Source: Desmodesmus armatus
Taxonomy: Eukaryota; Chlorophyta; Chlorophyceae; Sphaeropleales; Scenedesmaceae
Length of the DNA stretch: 64,000 nt
Direction of reading: 5' to 3'
Assembly: GCA_007449985.2 (NCBI GenBank)
Contig: VIIQ02000005.1
Location: 1,071,001-1,135,000 of the forward strand
The number at the start of each line of letters is the position of its first letter. Positions within the stretch are counted from its first letter, which is position 1. A program made the position numbers and the translations under genes. Under the pieces are notes generated by a model, which did no database searches, was not told the DNA's origin, and saw only the letters and a program-made list of their open reading frames with translations. Below are positions 1 through 12,249 of the stretch, in pieces.

Positions 1-882
1 GATGGGCTTGGCTGGCTGGCTGGTGATGCTGACATCAACACTGCTCACCCAGGGCAGCTCCTGCATGGGGCCGGGCGGCAAAAGTGCAGCAGAAGCAGCA
101 CAGACGTGCGTGATACTGCCCGGGTGCCTAAGTGCAGTCTCGGCATACAGTGTCAAGTGACATTTACGCGCCAGCACTTGACGTGGCAGTGCCACTGCAG
201 TGATGTCTTGGAGCTGTGCCACCATGGAACAAAGACCACCAATACACTGCTTCAAGTCACGACCAGGCAACCACCACTTTCTGTGCAGCTGCTTGATCTG
301 CCTGCCTGCCAGCTGGCCAACACCAGCCTCCCCCAGCCTCACCTGCACATACTGTGTGGCCTCCCGCTTGAACTGGTCCTTCACTGGGCACGCTGGCGTG
401 GTGAGCTCCAGTGTGAAAGAGACTGCGCCTGTCGCTGGGTCTATGTTGAGCGACTTGACAAAGCCACAGCTGACAATGTCCTCGCCAAAGTCAGGGTCAA
501 TGATGCGGCGCAGGGCTGACAGCACATCTTCACTTGCTGCCCTCACATCAGCCTGCACGGAGGAGCAGGGGGGCCACAGCTGCTGGTATCACATGGCTGC
601 GGTTTGCAGCAGCTGCTGGCGCCAGTTGAGGCGGTTAATGAGTGCCATGGACCGCCCACGTGCAGCTGCGCAGCACAGGTAAAAGCCTGATGGCTGCCTG
701 TCAGCGGCTACTGCTAGAGATAGCAGCGTGAGTGCTGCTGCCACAAAACCTGACGAGCTGTAACTTACCGGTTGGTCTGCTACAGCTGCAGTTCTGCACC
801 GCCGGTGCTGGGTCAGCCGCTGCTGCCCACATTGGAGAACTTGCCGCTGCCAGCTGCAGGGCTGTTGTTTGCTGGCCAGCAT
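1..882 (-). CDS. HCF101: HCF101-type Fe-S cluster carrier, N-terminal part (runs off left edge)
   Basis: Exons on the minus strand: 882..769 (transit peptide, start MLASKQQP), 552..343 and 60..1, continuing beyond the window. Exon 2 encodes an MIP18/DUF59 domain: ALRRIIDPDFGEDIVSCGFV followed by LELTTPACPVKDQF. Exon 3 gives ELPWVSSVDVSITSQPAKPI. This series is characteristic of HCF101, where DUF59 precedes the Mrp/NBP35 P-loop ATPase; that ATPase lies outside the window. In plants HCF101 carries 4Fe-4S clusters for photosystem I and ferredoxin-thioredoxin reductase in the chloroplast stroma (family knowledge). The Arg-rich, Ser/Gln-rich start of 38 residues fits a plastid transit peptide. Donors GTAAGT and GTGAGG and acceptors GCAG all fall in phase 0. 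A small extra exon within 553..768 is not excluded. An in-frame upstream ATG exists near 958, but the one at 882 gives the cleaner transit peptide. Confidence 0.93.
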
Positions 883-1518
883 GCACTGCTGGCGGCTTGG
901 CACAGCTGATTGTGTCACAACCGTCGTCCGTGCATGCCGGCCAACCCCCACACCCTGCATGGGTCACGACAGTCCAGGTTGAAGGGGTGTGGATAACCGA
1001 CTGCTGTCGAGTGAGGCTGGGTGGGAGAGGCAACCCACCAGCTGGCTCCCCTGGTGCTGCAGCAGCATTGAGCGCATCCCAAAACACCTTCAAGTAGCAA
1101 TCAAAGCTGTTTTGACGCAATTGGGGCTGATCCACTGCTGCTTTGGGGTTGTGCAGGTTAGGCAGATCGCCGTGTTCCAGTCTACTATGATCAGCGAAAC
1201 CAAGAACAATTAGCCTCGTCTAGCCTTCTGCTGAGGATCCAGGCCAGCCTGGCACGCGGAGCACAACTTGGGTTTTTATTTGAACTTGTGAAACGAAATC
1301 AGGGGCAATTACATGTATGGAAGTTTTTCTCTGTTTTCATGCATCAACTTTGTCACATGTCCAGAGCTGATAGACCTGCAGTCCAAGTAGCTGTGATCAA
1401 AAACAATTGAGCAACAGTTCTGTGCCAGGGCTCCCTGGTGCTGCTGCTGCTTTCGTGTATCGGGCCATAAGACAATCATACCAGCTCCATGAGCAGCCTG
1501 ATGCTGTGAACAGCACCC
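883..1518. promoter_or_regulatory. Divergent promoter region between HCF101 and FANCD2
   Basis: The 636 bp between the two start codons should hold both promoters and both 5' UTRs. I see no clear TATA box or other recognisable operator. The frames that stay open here show no family similarity. Confidence 0.5.
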
Positions 1519-4500
1519 ATGATGGATGCCCTGTATGATGCCTCGAACATTCAGCGGCATGACAGGGTGGCGAAGCGGCCGAGGCTGTCCCAGCTGGAGC
1601 CAGCAGCAGCCAGCTTTGGCACCATAGTAAGAAGGACATGATGCTCACATGTCCAATTGTTTGTAGCACAAGGTGCACACGCTGTGACTATGGAGCACCC
1701 CTGTGCTGCAGGTGGATCGTGCAGGAGTCCAGGGGCTGTCAGATGCCAGCAGTGAGGGACTTGGCAGCACAGCAGCGCTGCCAGGCATCGACGACCCCCG
1801 GAGGGTGAAGCGGCAGCTGAGTGAGGATCTGGCCAAGCCGCAGCAGCAGGACACCTTCCTCGCCAGTCTATCAGAAGTCATAGCCAATGACGAGCTGCTG
1901 CGCCGTTGCCTGCTTCCTATGGAAGTTACTGATGAGGTAGGGCTGCTTCTGTGGGCGCTTTGGACTGCTTGTTATGACATGAAGTGCTATGGCACACAAA
2001 TGCGGCGGCACCTTCTAGTGCACGAGTGTCTGAGATCCCTGCCGGGGCTGGCACTAGGTGGTGCTAGGCACACCACTGAAAACTAAAATGCTACTGGAAT
2101 TGACGGCTGGCTTGCGGGTGATCTCGATCGCCCCCACACTTGACCTGAGAAACTGGGGTACGACAAGTTGAAGGCCCTTCGGGGCACCCTCATGAGCCCT
2201 TGGCTCGCTGGCTAGTGCTGAGGTTGGGACCCTGTCCCCCCAAATACTGTACTGTACAAACAAATTACTGTGCCCCTGGTGCATTGCAGGAGATGATGTC
2301 TGGCATGACTTCTTCCGCATGTGGATGTGCATGTCACAGGCGGACACCAACGCTTACAAGCAAGTGTGTACCGCATGCTGCTGACCATTGCAGCTCTTGA
2401 TCTTGCTGTACTGCCCCTGCAGAGGTGCCTGAAGTACGCTACTGGTGACAGCTTCATGCGGCTGCTGCTCAACATATTGCCGCTGCAGCAGCGCCTTGCG
2501 ACAATGCTGCTGCAGAAGCTGCCGGAATTCAGCACAGCGGAGTGTGATGAGCCCGACAATGCTGCAGCTGACGTCAGCACAGCATCCCTCTCCAGCCTCA
2601 TCCTGGCGCAATTGAGATGGTATGGGTTGGCTGCCAAACAGGGGTGTGCTAAACGCTGCAGCTGGGTAGATGCACAGCCAAATGCATGAGACAACCGCAG
2701 CGGTAGCGACCTTGGTTACCTTCTGCCAGCTCCCCAAGCACAAGCTGAATTATCAGAAGCCGGCAGGTTGGGTGCGTAAACCGACCTGATGCTGGTGAAG
2801 GCTTGAGAACACCTATGTGTGTCTGCCTTCAATCTGCTGCATCCTGCGTTCAGGTTGGAGGTCGTTGCTGATGCAGCCGCCCTCACGGCAACCATGCTGG
2901 AGGTCCTGCCAGTGTGCTCCCCCAGCATCCAGCGGCAGCTCATCTGCATCCTGCCTGAGGTTACTCAGCCGCAGGACCACGGCCTAGTGCTGGAGCAGCT
3001 GCAGGGCCTGTTGGAGGCCGATGTCACGTTCATGGCCCCGGTGGTGGAGTGCCTGGGCAACATGATGCTGGAGCCAGCACTTCAGGTGGGGGCTGGCTGT
3101 GCACACCGCCACCAATGGTGGACACTGAACAACTGGCAGCTTTGAGATTGGACCTGGAGAAGCCTACAGTACTCACAACACCCAGCCATGAGTATACTGC
3201 AGTTGCAGTCAGTCCACTGGGGCTCAGCTTGACCAATTGCAGCATGGTATCTAGTTTTGTAGCCAGCAATGGCTGCATGGCTGCGGCCTTCACTGCTGGT
3301 CCTGGTTGTGCCCCTGCACCATGCTGTCTGCTGTGATCTTGCCACTCAGGACGAGGTTGTGTCATCCCTGATGTCCCAGCTGCCTGCTGTGGAGGTTGAG
3401 GACCTGCCAGGGCTGGTCAAGTACATCATCAGCACAGCTGGCACAGGCAATGCAGAACAGGTGCGCCAGGCATGGGCCAGGCACCTGAGACTGCAGTGAA
3501 TGTATACTCACACGACTGCACAGGCGACTGCTCTGTAGCTTTGGCAGTACCTGTAGTGCGCACCCTTGTCTGTGTGCTCGTACTGATTGTGTTGGTACGG
3601 CCTGTGCTGTTGGGTTGCAGGTGCTGACCACCCTGCGCTCTAACCTGCACTTCATCAACCCAGCAGACCCCCGACTGGCAGGTGCGCACACCACCTGCAG
3701 CTGCCAAGCATGTGGCCCGCCTGATGGCTCACTCATGCAAGCAGCAGTGCATGTTAAGCAGAGTGCTCAGCTTGGGCTGCTTGGTCGCATAATGTGGCTG
3801 TCACCTTGCCGGCTCCTGCTGCTGCTTCTGCAGTGCCTGATCACCGTCAGAAGGGCCCAATGCACCCCACTTCCAGGAGCCCTGAGGCCCTGCTGGTCAG
3901 GGAGCTGGTGCCAGCGCTGCAAGGAAACCCTGCTGCAGCAGCAGCATGTCTCAAACTGGAGGCCGGCCTGACAGGTGGGTGAGACTTCATTCAGCATGGC
4001 ACCCTCACACCGACCAGATGCACACATGACGGTACAAGCAATGGCTATCATCATCACGGTGAGGGTTGCAGCAGCGTTGACGTTGTTGGGAATATCACTG
4101 ATACCTGAGGTTCTTGCCTGCTGCTTGCCCAGACCCTGGTGCACATGGCTGTTTTGACCTGGTGGTGCTGCTGGCGCTGCACACCAAGGGCTCTGACAGC
4201 AGGAAGGCTGTGGAGGCATGCCTCAAAAAGAAGCTGCTGGAGGGGGCAGCCACGCCAGCGTGGCTCACCAGGGCACTCACTAGCCATCAGGTGGGCAGGC
4301 ATTTCAAACCAGATGCATACAGTTTTGGTGGCAGAAGTTAGAAAGCAATTGACACTTGCATCGCAAAAGTCCCTGGCAACACCCAGAAAACGAGTACCGT
4401 GGACAGTTCGTCACTGAGTGCATCTGATGCTGTGTGTACATGTGCTGGTTGTGTGTGCAGGCTTGCTACCGTGACCAGCTGTGGAACTCCTTGCTAAGCC

Positions 4501-7500
4501 TGGCTGGCAGCTGGTGCTCAGCAAGGGAGGCCCCAGTGACTGCAGCAGCCTCAGCCCTGTATGTCACCTTGTTCGTGGTGTTTGATGCTGCGCTGGAGCG
4601 GCAGCAGGTCCTGCATGCTTTGCATGGCCATCTGGGCTCTGGGGCATCAGGCCAACAGGACGCAGCTCTCCAGGTGAGGTTGAGGGCCGCCCTCATTGAG
4701 TGCTGCTGCACTACACTGAGCGCTGCTGCACTACAAGTACATAAGCACAGGCGGCCCAGGCATGGTGAGCGTGCACTGTTGTTAGCGACATAGCCACGGC
4801 AGACCAGCTTGCTTTTTCCTGGCCTGTCAACACCCTAGCAGCAGCGCATCCCTGTCACACAGTGGCAGTGTATGCTTGAACCTGAGCCTCAGCGGCTGAA
4901 CTTGCAGCAGACCGGCATGCGTCACCGTAAAGCAGACTAGTTCAACTAGTCCGCTTTACAAGTTGTCCTGCTTGTTGGCCCTGCAGGCCCTCAGCACGTT
5001 GGCCAGCCGCCATGTGGGTTTGCTGCGGGGTTACAGCAGCTACCTGGCCAACATCCTGGACCACCTGGAGGGCTTCTCCAATGCACAGCTGCAGCAGGTG
5101 TTCAGCATGTTTGCAGCACTCACGGCCAGGACACCAGCAGCACGCGCTGCAGCAGCAGGAGCCTCCGGTAGCGCAGCAGGTAAGAGTGTGCTTGGGCTTG
5201 TTAGCATCATGCAGCGGCGGTATGTGTGCATCACATGGCTACGCAGCGGCGCTTGATTTCGCAGTACCAGCAGCGAAATGCGCAGGATTCAGCTCCTGAT
5301 CCTCAGCGCAGCTACTCACAGAACTTCCCATCAAGAAAAGCAGACGGCATCGCTGTATTGCTACATGCTACGTACAAGGCGCTCTGGTCAGGAACCCCCG
5401 TCCCCCTCTCCTGTCCCTTACTTGTGCAGGCTCATCAGCGTCATCTGCTGCTGGTGGCAGCCGGCTGGAAGACGAATTGGTCATCACGCTGAACAAGGCC
5501 CTGGCACAGTCAAACCCTGGCTACAAGCGTATTGGCATCATGGGCATGCTAGCACTGCTGCAGCAGGAGGGAGCAACGTATGAACTGCTGTGTGATGCAG
5601 AGGGCACCGCTGCAGGTGAGGGCTTGTGGCACAGTGCCCTGCACACATCTTAGGGCAGCTGTGGAAGTAACACTTAAGGCACGTGCATGGCAGACAGCTC
5701 TGCATGTCGCTACTGTTGGGGTTGCTGTATGTGCTGCTTGCGCTGACGTGTCAAAGTGATGTGGTCATGATGGGACGTTGTGGCTCTCCTTTGCTGTGTC
5801 ATGTTGCGCAGGTGCTGTGAAGGACAGCTGGGTCAGTCGTGCTGACTCAGTGTTCAACCAATGCATGGGCAGCCCAGGCATCTTTGCGTTCCTGCTGGAT
5901 CAATGTTCGCTGCTGCTGGAGGCACAGCAGCAGCAGCACGCACCAAAACCAGCAGCAGCGGCAGCAGCAGGGGTGGCAGGTGCTGGCGGTGGAGGTGCTG
6001 CTGATGGACCCACTGTGCCACCTCAGATACCCGCACCCATGCTGGAGTGGATGCATGAGAAAGTCAATGTGAGTGCTGTAAGGAGCTGCGCCTTGTTTGT
6101 GATGTTCTCTTCATAAGTGATCATGTCGTCCCGGTGACAAGCAGGCTCTCCCCTGCAAAAGGAAACATCACAACATGCATGTTGAGGTATTGCTGCCTGG
6201 GTGTGTGTTGCTGGTGTGCGCAGGACCTGTTGGTGGAGGTGTTTGCAGCAGACATGCCAGGGGCTGTGGAGGCCTCAGAGGTGCAGGACCCACTAGGAAC
6301 AACGCAGGCGCAGCAGCTCAACCTGCAGACAGATGACCCGCAACTGAAGGTCAGGTTGAAGGAGGTCTAGGACTGTGTGTGCTGAGTGCACATTGTGTTT
6401 GCGTCAGCTCTGAGGCCACCTGCTGTCCTGCCACCTGCTTTGGTCACATTACCATTGCATGCGCAATGCCACCGACATCAACTCCCCTCCCTGTAATCTA
6501 CTGCCCTACAGGCACAGCTGTGGTTCAACCTGGACGGCAGCTTTGCTCCTGTGTACCTCGCTGTCCTGCCTCTGGTGGCTTCCAGAGATGCCCACAAAAG
6601 GTGGGGAGGCTGGTGATTGTTGGATATGCCCTTGTTTTCATTTGCTCACCAAGCAACACTGCACCCGCCGCTGAGCTTCTGGCTCTTTAGGTTCCTTGCC
6701 TTCAGTAGGGTGACTGCGGCATGGCTGTTGACGGTGATGCTGGCTGCTTGCCTGTTTGCCTCTTTGCCTGCTGCTGCTGTAGGGCCCAGTTGACATGGCT
6801 GCCTGCAGCGCTGAGGTTGCTGGCTGCCATCGCCAACTGCCGCTTTGGTGGGGACTTGACCAATGTTGATGCGCTGCTGGGCTGCCCACTGGCACTGCCT
6901 GACAGGGACATGTTCGCCAATGGCCAGTAAGTATCTTCACATGCTCAAATCGAAGACGTGTCTGAGACCGGGGGTTGTCCATGCTAACAGCATGCACACC
7001 ATATGGGTTGGATATTCAACATGCATGCGAGCAACGTCTCAAGGCACAGGTGGAGGTTCTTTGACGCCTACAGTGTGGCTGTTCTGCTGTTGCTCTGATT
7101 GTCATGGTGGTGTGCAGGTGGGATGTGTTGCCCCTGCCCAGTAAAGTGACAGTCCTGTTGGCACTGCAGCACACCATCTGCTGGCTGCGGGAGGTGGTGG
7201 CTGTGTTTGGCCCCAGCATCAGCATAGAGGCACTCGTGGCGACTGCAGGCTCAGAAAACACGCAAGCAACGTGAGTGAGGGGCGTCAGCACCGCAGCCGT
7301 CAGCACACTGGCATGCCAGGGCCAGCGACTCCATGCAGGGTCCTGCCTGTCGCACGACTGGCAGCCATAATGCATCTTCTGTCTCGGCATGGTGGTCCCA
7401 ACAACACGCAGCAACCCTCGCGAGGTGCATGTCATAGTCACTGCCTGCACCGTCCAACAAGCCGGTTTGTCAATGCAGCTCAGCCTTTGTTATGCCCCTG

Positions 7501-10500
7501 CACCTGTGCCTGCTGCAGGATGGAGAATCTGGCAGCCACCCAGAACAAGCTGCTCATGCGGCTATCGCAGCTAAGGGCAACAGAAGCACTCTTCTGTGAC
7601 CTGGTGGCGAGCTGTCCCGCAGCAGCGCAGCAGCTGCCTGATTTGTCGTACCCCCTGCTGACGGCAGCTGCTGGGGGCGGCAGGGCAGGGCTCAGCAGCA
7701 GCGCTAGCAGCAAGGCGCACGCGGCTGCTACTAGGTATGCTGACCAAACACACGAGCTAATTGCAATTGTGGTCTAGAGAACCGGAGACCTGGCGCTCGC
7801 CCTGCAGGCGGCTGAACACGGCAGCACCCACAGCAATTGCGGCTGATGCAACAACATGCATGTAGACTGGTCATCAGATTCAAGTTCTCATGCTTTGGCC
7901 TGCTTTGCTGCCCGTCCCCACTACACCGCAGCCCTTCTGCAGCGCTGGCCTTATGTCGCTGCCTGCGACCACCCGCAGCAGTAGCCCTCAACACTTGCCA
8001 GCCTCCACACCTGTTGCACACAGCCCTGCTGCCTGCCACCCACCTGGCAGCTGACCTGCACAGCAAGCTGAAGCTGCTGCATGGGCGGGCAAGGAGACCA
8101 GTCGGCCTCATGGCCCCGCCAGCACCAGCAGGACCAGGCATGGGTACTGGGGGCGTCTTTCCAGCTATCATGGCCCCTGCAGGCCCTGCCTGCCTTGAGG
8201 GGCTTGGTCTGCAGCAGTTTGTGGGACAGGTGGTGGCTCCGCTGCTGCCAGCCCTGCAGCAGCACTTAGTCATGGCCCTGAATGTGGTCAAGCAGCCACC
8301 ACAGGGTGGCCTGGATACACTGTTTGAAGGTAAGCTCGCCTGTCATGAGCTGCACCGCTGTGTAGTTTCCAAGCTCTCCTCAGCTGTCTGTTTTCAGCTG
8401 AAGACTCAGCAAGAATATGAGAGGAAGAGTCCCCAATAGCGTCTGTGTTGTTCATGCTGCCCTGCAGGTTTGCCGGGCTACAACCAACCTGGGGAGGCTG
8501 CAATGTTTGAGCTGCCTGCAGTCCAGGCCGTGGTGGCCCCTGTGCCTGCAGCACATGCCCTGGCCCTGTACTGCCTGCAGTGCTTCACGCTGCTGCTGGG
8601 CTGTGGCAAGGAGCTGCCGCTTCAGCTGATGCAGGCTGTGCTGGCCGCACTTGCACTGCAGCCTGCAGCAGCAGAGGCGCCTACAGCTGTGCAGGTGCGC
8701 ACAGCAACCGCCCACAAGCAGTCAACCACAATGCATCTGTGTGTGCATGTGGCAGTTACTGTGCAGCATCGTCCAACGGAAGCTAGTTGGGCCAGTGCCA
8801 GTTGTGAGGGAGCACTGGCAGCAAACATACAGCAACTGGTGTGGACGGCCACCTGGCTCTCAGCACTCCTGGGTCTGCGTGTGGGCAAAAGATTGAGACA
8901 GCGTTTGTTGATCAATCAACATGGCATAAACGGATTATCGCAGAGTGTGTGCATGAGGGCACTGAGGTGTGTTGTACTGTGTCGTCCTGTCATGCTGCAG
9001 GTGCAGCAGTCGCTGCTGGGTGCGTTCAAGGCCTGCATGAAGCTGTCCTGCAGGTCCAGTGGCAACAGCAACCTGCAGCTGGAGCTGGCGCTGATGGCAC
9101 TGCTGCAGGCCCTCAGGGCCCTTGCCGGTGACCAAGCCCTGCCTGCTGAGAAGGTGGCAGCTATGTCTACCAAGCTGTCCAAGGTTTCTGCTGAGCTGCT
9201 GCAGGAAACATGGGAAGGGCCTGAGGAGGAGGCCGCTGAAGGGGACAAAGGTGAGCACAGGCATACATCATCCCGGGCTGGCTGGGTGGGTGAGTGCTGC
9301 AGGGAATGCTCTGCAAGCAGCCACTTTGTGTGCCTAGGTGTGGTGCATGTGCGTTTTCCATCATCTTGACCTGCCACTGCTGCTCCTGGCGTGTTGTTTG
9401 CCTGTAGGGTTCAGTTGGAAGGGCCAAGCTGCTGCAATCAGCCAGCTGCTAGGGGTCCTGATTACGCATTCGTCAGACCCGTCTGCTGAGCTGCTGAGCC
9501 TTGTGAACGATGCTTTGGCAGCTATGCCTGACAAGGTGCCCAGCAAGGAGCAGCTGGACCCAGTGGCGGGCTTTGCAGCACTGTGCTCCGCAACCTTCAT
9601 CACCTGGTACAAGTGAGTGACACACATACACATACACACTCATGCCGGGCCAGCCAGCCACCCATCCTAGCCAGCCAGCCGGCTGGCCAGCAGGCCTGCT
9701 GTGTCAAAAGGTCTGTAGTTCTGCCAGCAGCATTTGCTTTCTCATGTGTGCTGCAAGCGTGTGTGCCTACTGTCAGTTCATGTGTTGGCCTGCCTGCCTG
9801 CCTGCCTGCGTCGGTGCAGGGTTGTGTTTGAGCAGTGCTGCTCCTGCTGGGAGCGTCTCAACACTCGTGCCATGGCCCTGCTGCCCTCAGCAACAGGGCA
9901 GGGTGCTGCTGAGGGCAAGAAGAAGAAAAAGAAGCAGGAGCTCCAACTGGACAGCCAGGGCCAGCCTGACTGGGATGAGGAGCAGGTCAGCCCAGCCGCT
10001 CCTGGTATGGGCCGCACCCCATGCATGGTCGGCAATTTAACCACAACTGGCTGCCCAACAAGTGCTTTGCTGCTGTCCCATCTGCTTTTGCTTGAACCAG
10101 CTAGACCTATAGGCCACACGCCTGCACTGTGCATGCGCACCGCAGCTCAGCAAAGTGCCAAAGTGCAAGGTTCTAGCTGTGCTGTGGTGTCACCACACCT
10201 GCAGGTTGAGGAGGTGTTCCAGCAGGCCCACAAGTGTGCGCAGTGCTTTGCTGGCCTGGTGGAGCTGACAAAGAAGCACAAGACACGCAACCAACTGCTG
10301 GGCACAGCCCTCAAGTACGGCGGTGCTTTCATTGATGCGATGGTCAAGTCCACAGACTTCTGGTATGCGTACTACCTGGCCAACGGCAGGCCCTTCCAGC
10401 AGCTGGTCAAGACGGTACAGAAGGGGACAAAAACCATGCAGGTGAGCCTGTTAGTGAGGCGCACCCTGCAATTGGTCAGCAACAGCAGTTGCCCTATGCC

Positions 10501-11129
10501 AAGATGTCGCATATGCCTAGTGCTTCAGCTGTGCTGCTGCATCTTCCTGTCTGTTGCTGTTCGGTTGCAGGCAATCTGTGCGGAGGGCAAGGTGCGCGGT
10601 GGCGCAAGCGTGGTGGCACAGGCGCCAACTGCCAAGCGCGCGTTGGAGCGCTTTGTGCATGAGATGCACAGCCTGTTCCTGCAGGCTGGCGAGCCCCCTG
10701 AAGCCATCACTGTGGGCTTCCTCAAGCACAGGGACATTGAGGGCAACACCATGCCTTCACAGGTGCGGCCCTTGCACGGCACGGCTGTGGTAACAGTGGC
10801 CCCAATGTCAAGGCCAAGGATACTGCACTCAGATGTGCTGTGCTTGCCTGCTGTTGGTGAAGATTTGCAAGGGCTGTGCCGGCATAGCATATGTTCTGTT
10901 ACCAGACCTGGGAAGTGTGGCATGCTGCATTGGTTATGGAGCAAGTGCGGCTATGTAAGGTGTGCCCACGTGTGCTGGGATGTGCTGTGCTGTGCCATGC
11001 TGTGCTATGCTGTTGCAGCTGTTCCCTGAGTCAGAGGAGGAGGAAGAGGAGGAGGAGGAAGGCATGGGGGCAGATGACGAGGCAGAAGAAGAGAAGGAGG
11101 AAGAGGAGGGCAGTGTGACGGGCAGCTGA
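1519..11129 (+). CDS. FANCD2: FANCD2, Fanconi anaemia D2 protein (26 exons)
   Basis: Exons: 1519-1626, 1712-1936, 2423-2619, 2854-3085, 3350-3460, 3621-3681, 3834-3974, 4133-4290, 4461-4673, 4987-5179, 5430-5615, 5812-6068, 6224-6349, 6512-6600, 6783-6926, 7118-7270, 7519-7734, 7808-7861, 7932-8329, 8468-8694, 9001-9250, 9408-9612, 9820-9985, 10205-10441, 10571-10762, 11019-11129. They sum to 4,650 nt (1,549 aa) with every phase matching; human FANCD2 has 1,451 aa. Diagnostic segments are LLLNILPLQQRLATMLLQKL, the ubiquitination-site motif NPGYKRIGIMG, the C-terminal GFLKHRDIEGNTMPSQ, and a Glu/Asp-rich acidic tail. The start MMDALYDASNIQRHDRVAKR is followed by PRL, giving a basic cluster that could be a nuclear signal. 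FANCD2 pairs with FANCI as a DNA clamp in interstrand crosslink repair and fork protection. Lys tracts near 9,920-9,945 (KKKKKK) form a second basic patch. Short exons 6 and 18 and the start of exon 19 are the least certain parts. Confidence 0.95.
4927..4959. repeat. 33-bp near-perfect inverted repeat in FANCD2 intron 9
   Basis: Two 16-nt arms (gtaaagcagactagtt and aactagtccgctttac) flank a single C, with one mismatch. The repeat lies 27 bp upstream of the next exon and would form a strong hairpin in the transcript. Nothing around it identifies a transposon. Confidence 0.75.
5525..5527 (+). other. FANCD2: Candidate FANCD2 mono-ubiquitination lysine codon
   Basis: The AAG codon lies in the context GYKRIGIMG. 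This aligns with the human K561 context (KYKLIGIIG), the lysine modified by UBE2T/FANCL. The flanking residues are strongly conserved, so the canonical activation switch appears to be present. Confidence 0.8.
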
Positions 11130-12249
11130 TGACAGTGCATGCCGCTTGGCCCAGCTGGGTAGCCGCTTGATGCCGAAGAGGACAGACTCGGTCCTTTTGG
11201 TTCACAAGGCTATTGTTGGCTCAAAGGGTCAGTGTTACCAAGCAATGCTGAAACAGATGGCACCCCAACAGTGCTAGCAGCACTGGAAAGGGTGATTCAA
11301 AGGTGGTGCGCACACACTGGTGTGCAACAGCAATGGTCAACACAATCACCTGCGATGTGAGCATGCGTATAACAGGCAACTTCAGCTGCAAAGACACCAG
11401 ATGTGGCCTGCGCCACACAAGGCGACGCAGATTGAAGGCACCGCAAGGTGCCCAGTCAAAGCAAAGCAAGGCCCTGGTCAAAATTGAGCAACCTTCTCTA
11501 ACACCAGCCCAGCCAAGTGCACACTCCTGTGCACTACCCATAAAGCCCCAAACCTGCCCAGGGCAAGCAGCTGGAGACAGGGCACCCCGCTCTTCACTAC
11601 GGAGTCGCTTTCGTTCCCATTTGTCACTGGTGATTTAGTCATATGATACAAGCTAGACAGCCTGCACAGGCACAAAAGCAAGCCACTTGCTACATGCAGC
11701 CACAGCAGCATGACAAGCCTCTCACTGTGCATCCTCCAGCTAGGTAGTGGCAACTTGGCCCTACAATCAATTACCAGGCTGGCATGTACAAAGCGTGCCA
11801 GGGTCCCATTCCGCATGCGGGAGGCTTGTAGGCCACAAGCACTCGTGAACGTGACAGCACAACACCCACTTGCATGCTGCCACGTGAATATGGGTGCCGC
11901 TTGGGGACCCCACGAGGCAACCAGACAAACCCTCCGGCCCAATCAAGCCCATGATAGTGCAGCACCTTGTGCACGCACTCGGCATCAACTCAACTCAATC
12001 AAAACACACCACCACGTCACGGCTGGCAGTCCCCTCCGCTCAGGGCTTGGCGCCACCGTCCGCAAAGCCACGAACAAGGCTGTGCAAACAAAAGGTCACC
12101 GCCAACAACTGTAAGCAAACAACAAGCAAACACCACCAACAACGCTAGCATCAACAAGACCTGCCTGCTGCACCCCTCGCAAAACTCCGCTCAGGTTCCC
12201 TCCATGCAGTGCTGAACCCCTCGCCAATGTCATCTTTCATGCATACCCG
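11130..12249. other. Convergent 3' region between FANCD2 and the PTST-like gene
   Basis: This 1.1-kb stretch must hold the 3' UTRs of both convergent genes. No protein family, tRNA or repeat is recognisable in it. The open frames across it (for example 11,303-11,638) show no coding signature. Confidence 0.5.

Noticed and set aside
2290..2370. Candidate FANCD2 exon reading WHDFFRMWMCMS
   Set aside because: It does not match intron phase. The exon starting at 2,423 joins 1,936 in phase 0 and continues the family alignment.
9734..11029. Open frame of 431 residues on the plus strand
   Set aside because: It reads through several FANCD2 introns. The true exons inside it are bounded by good splice sites and match FANCD2 in a phase-consistent series.
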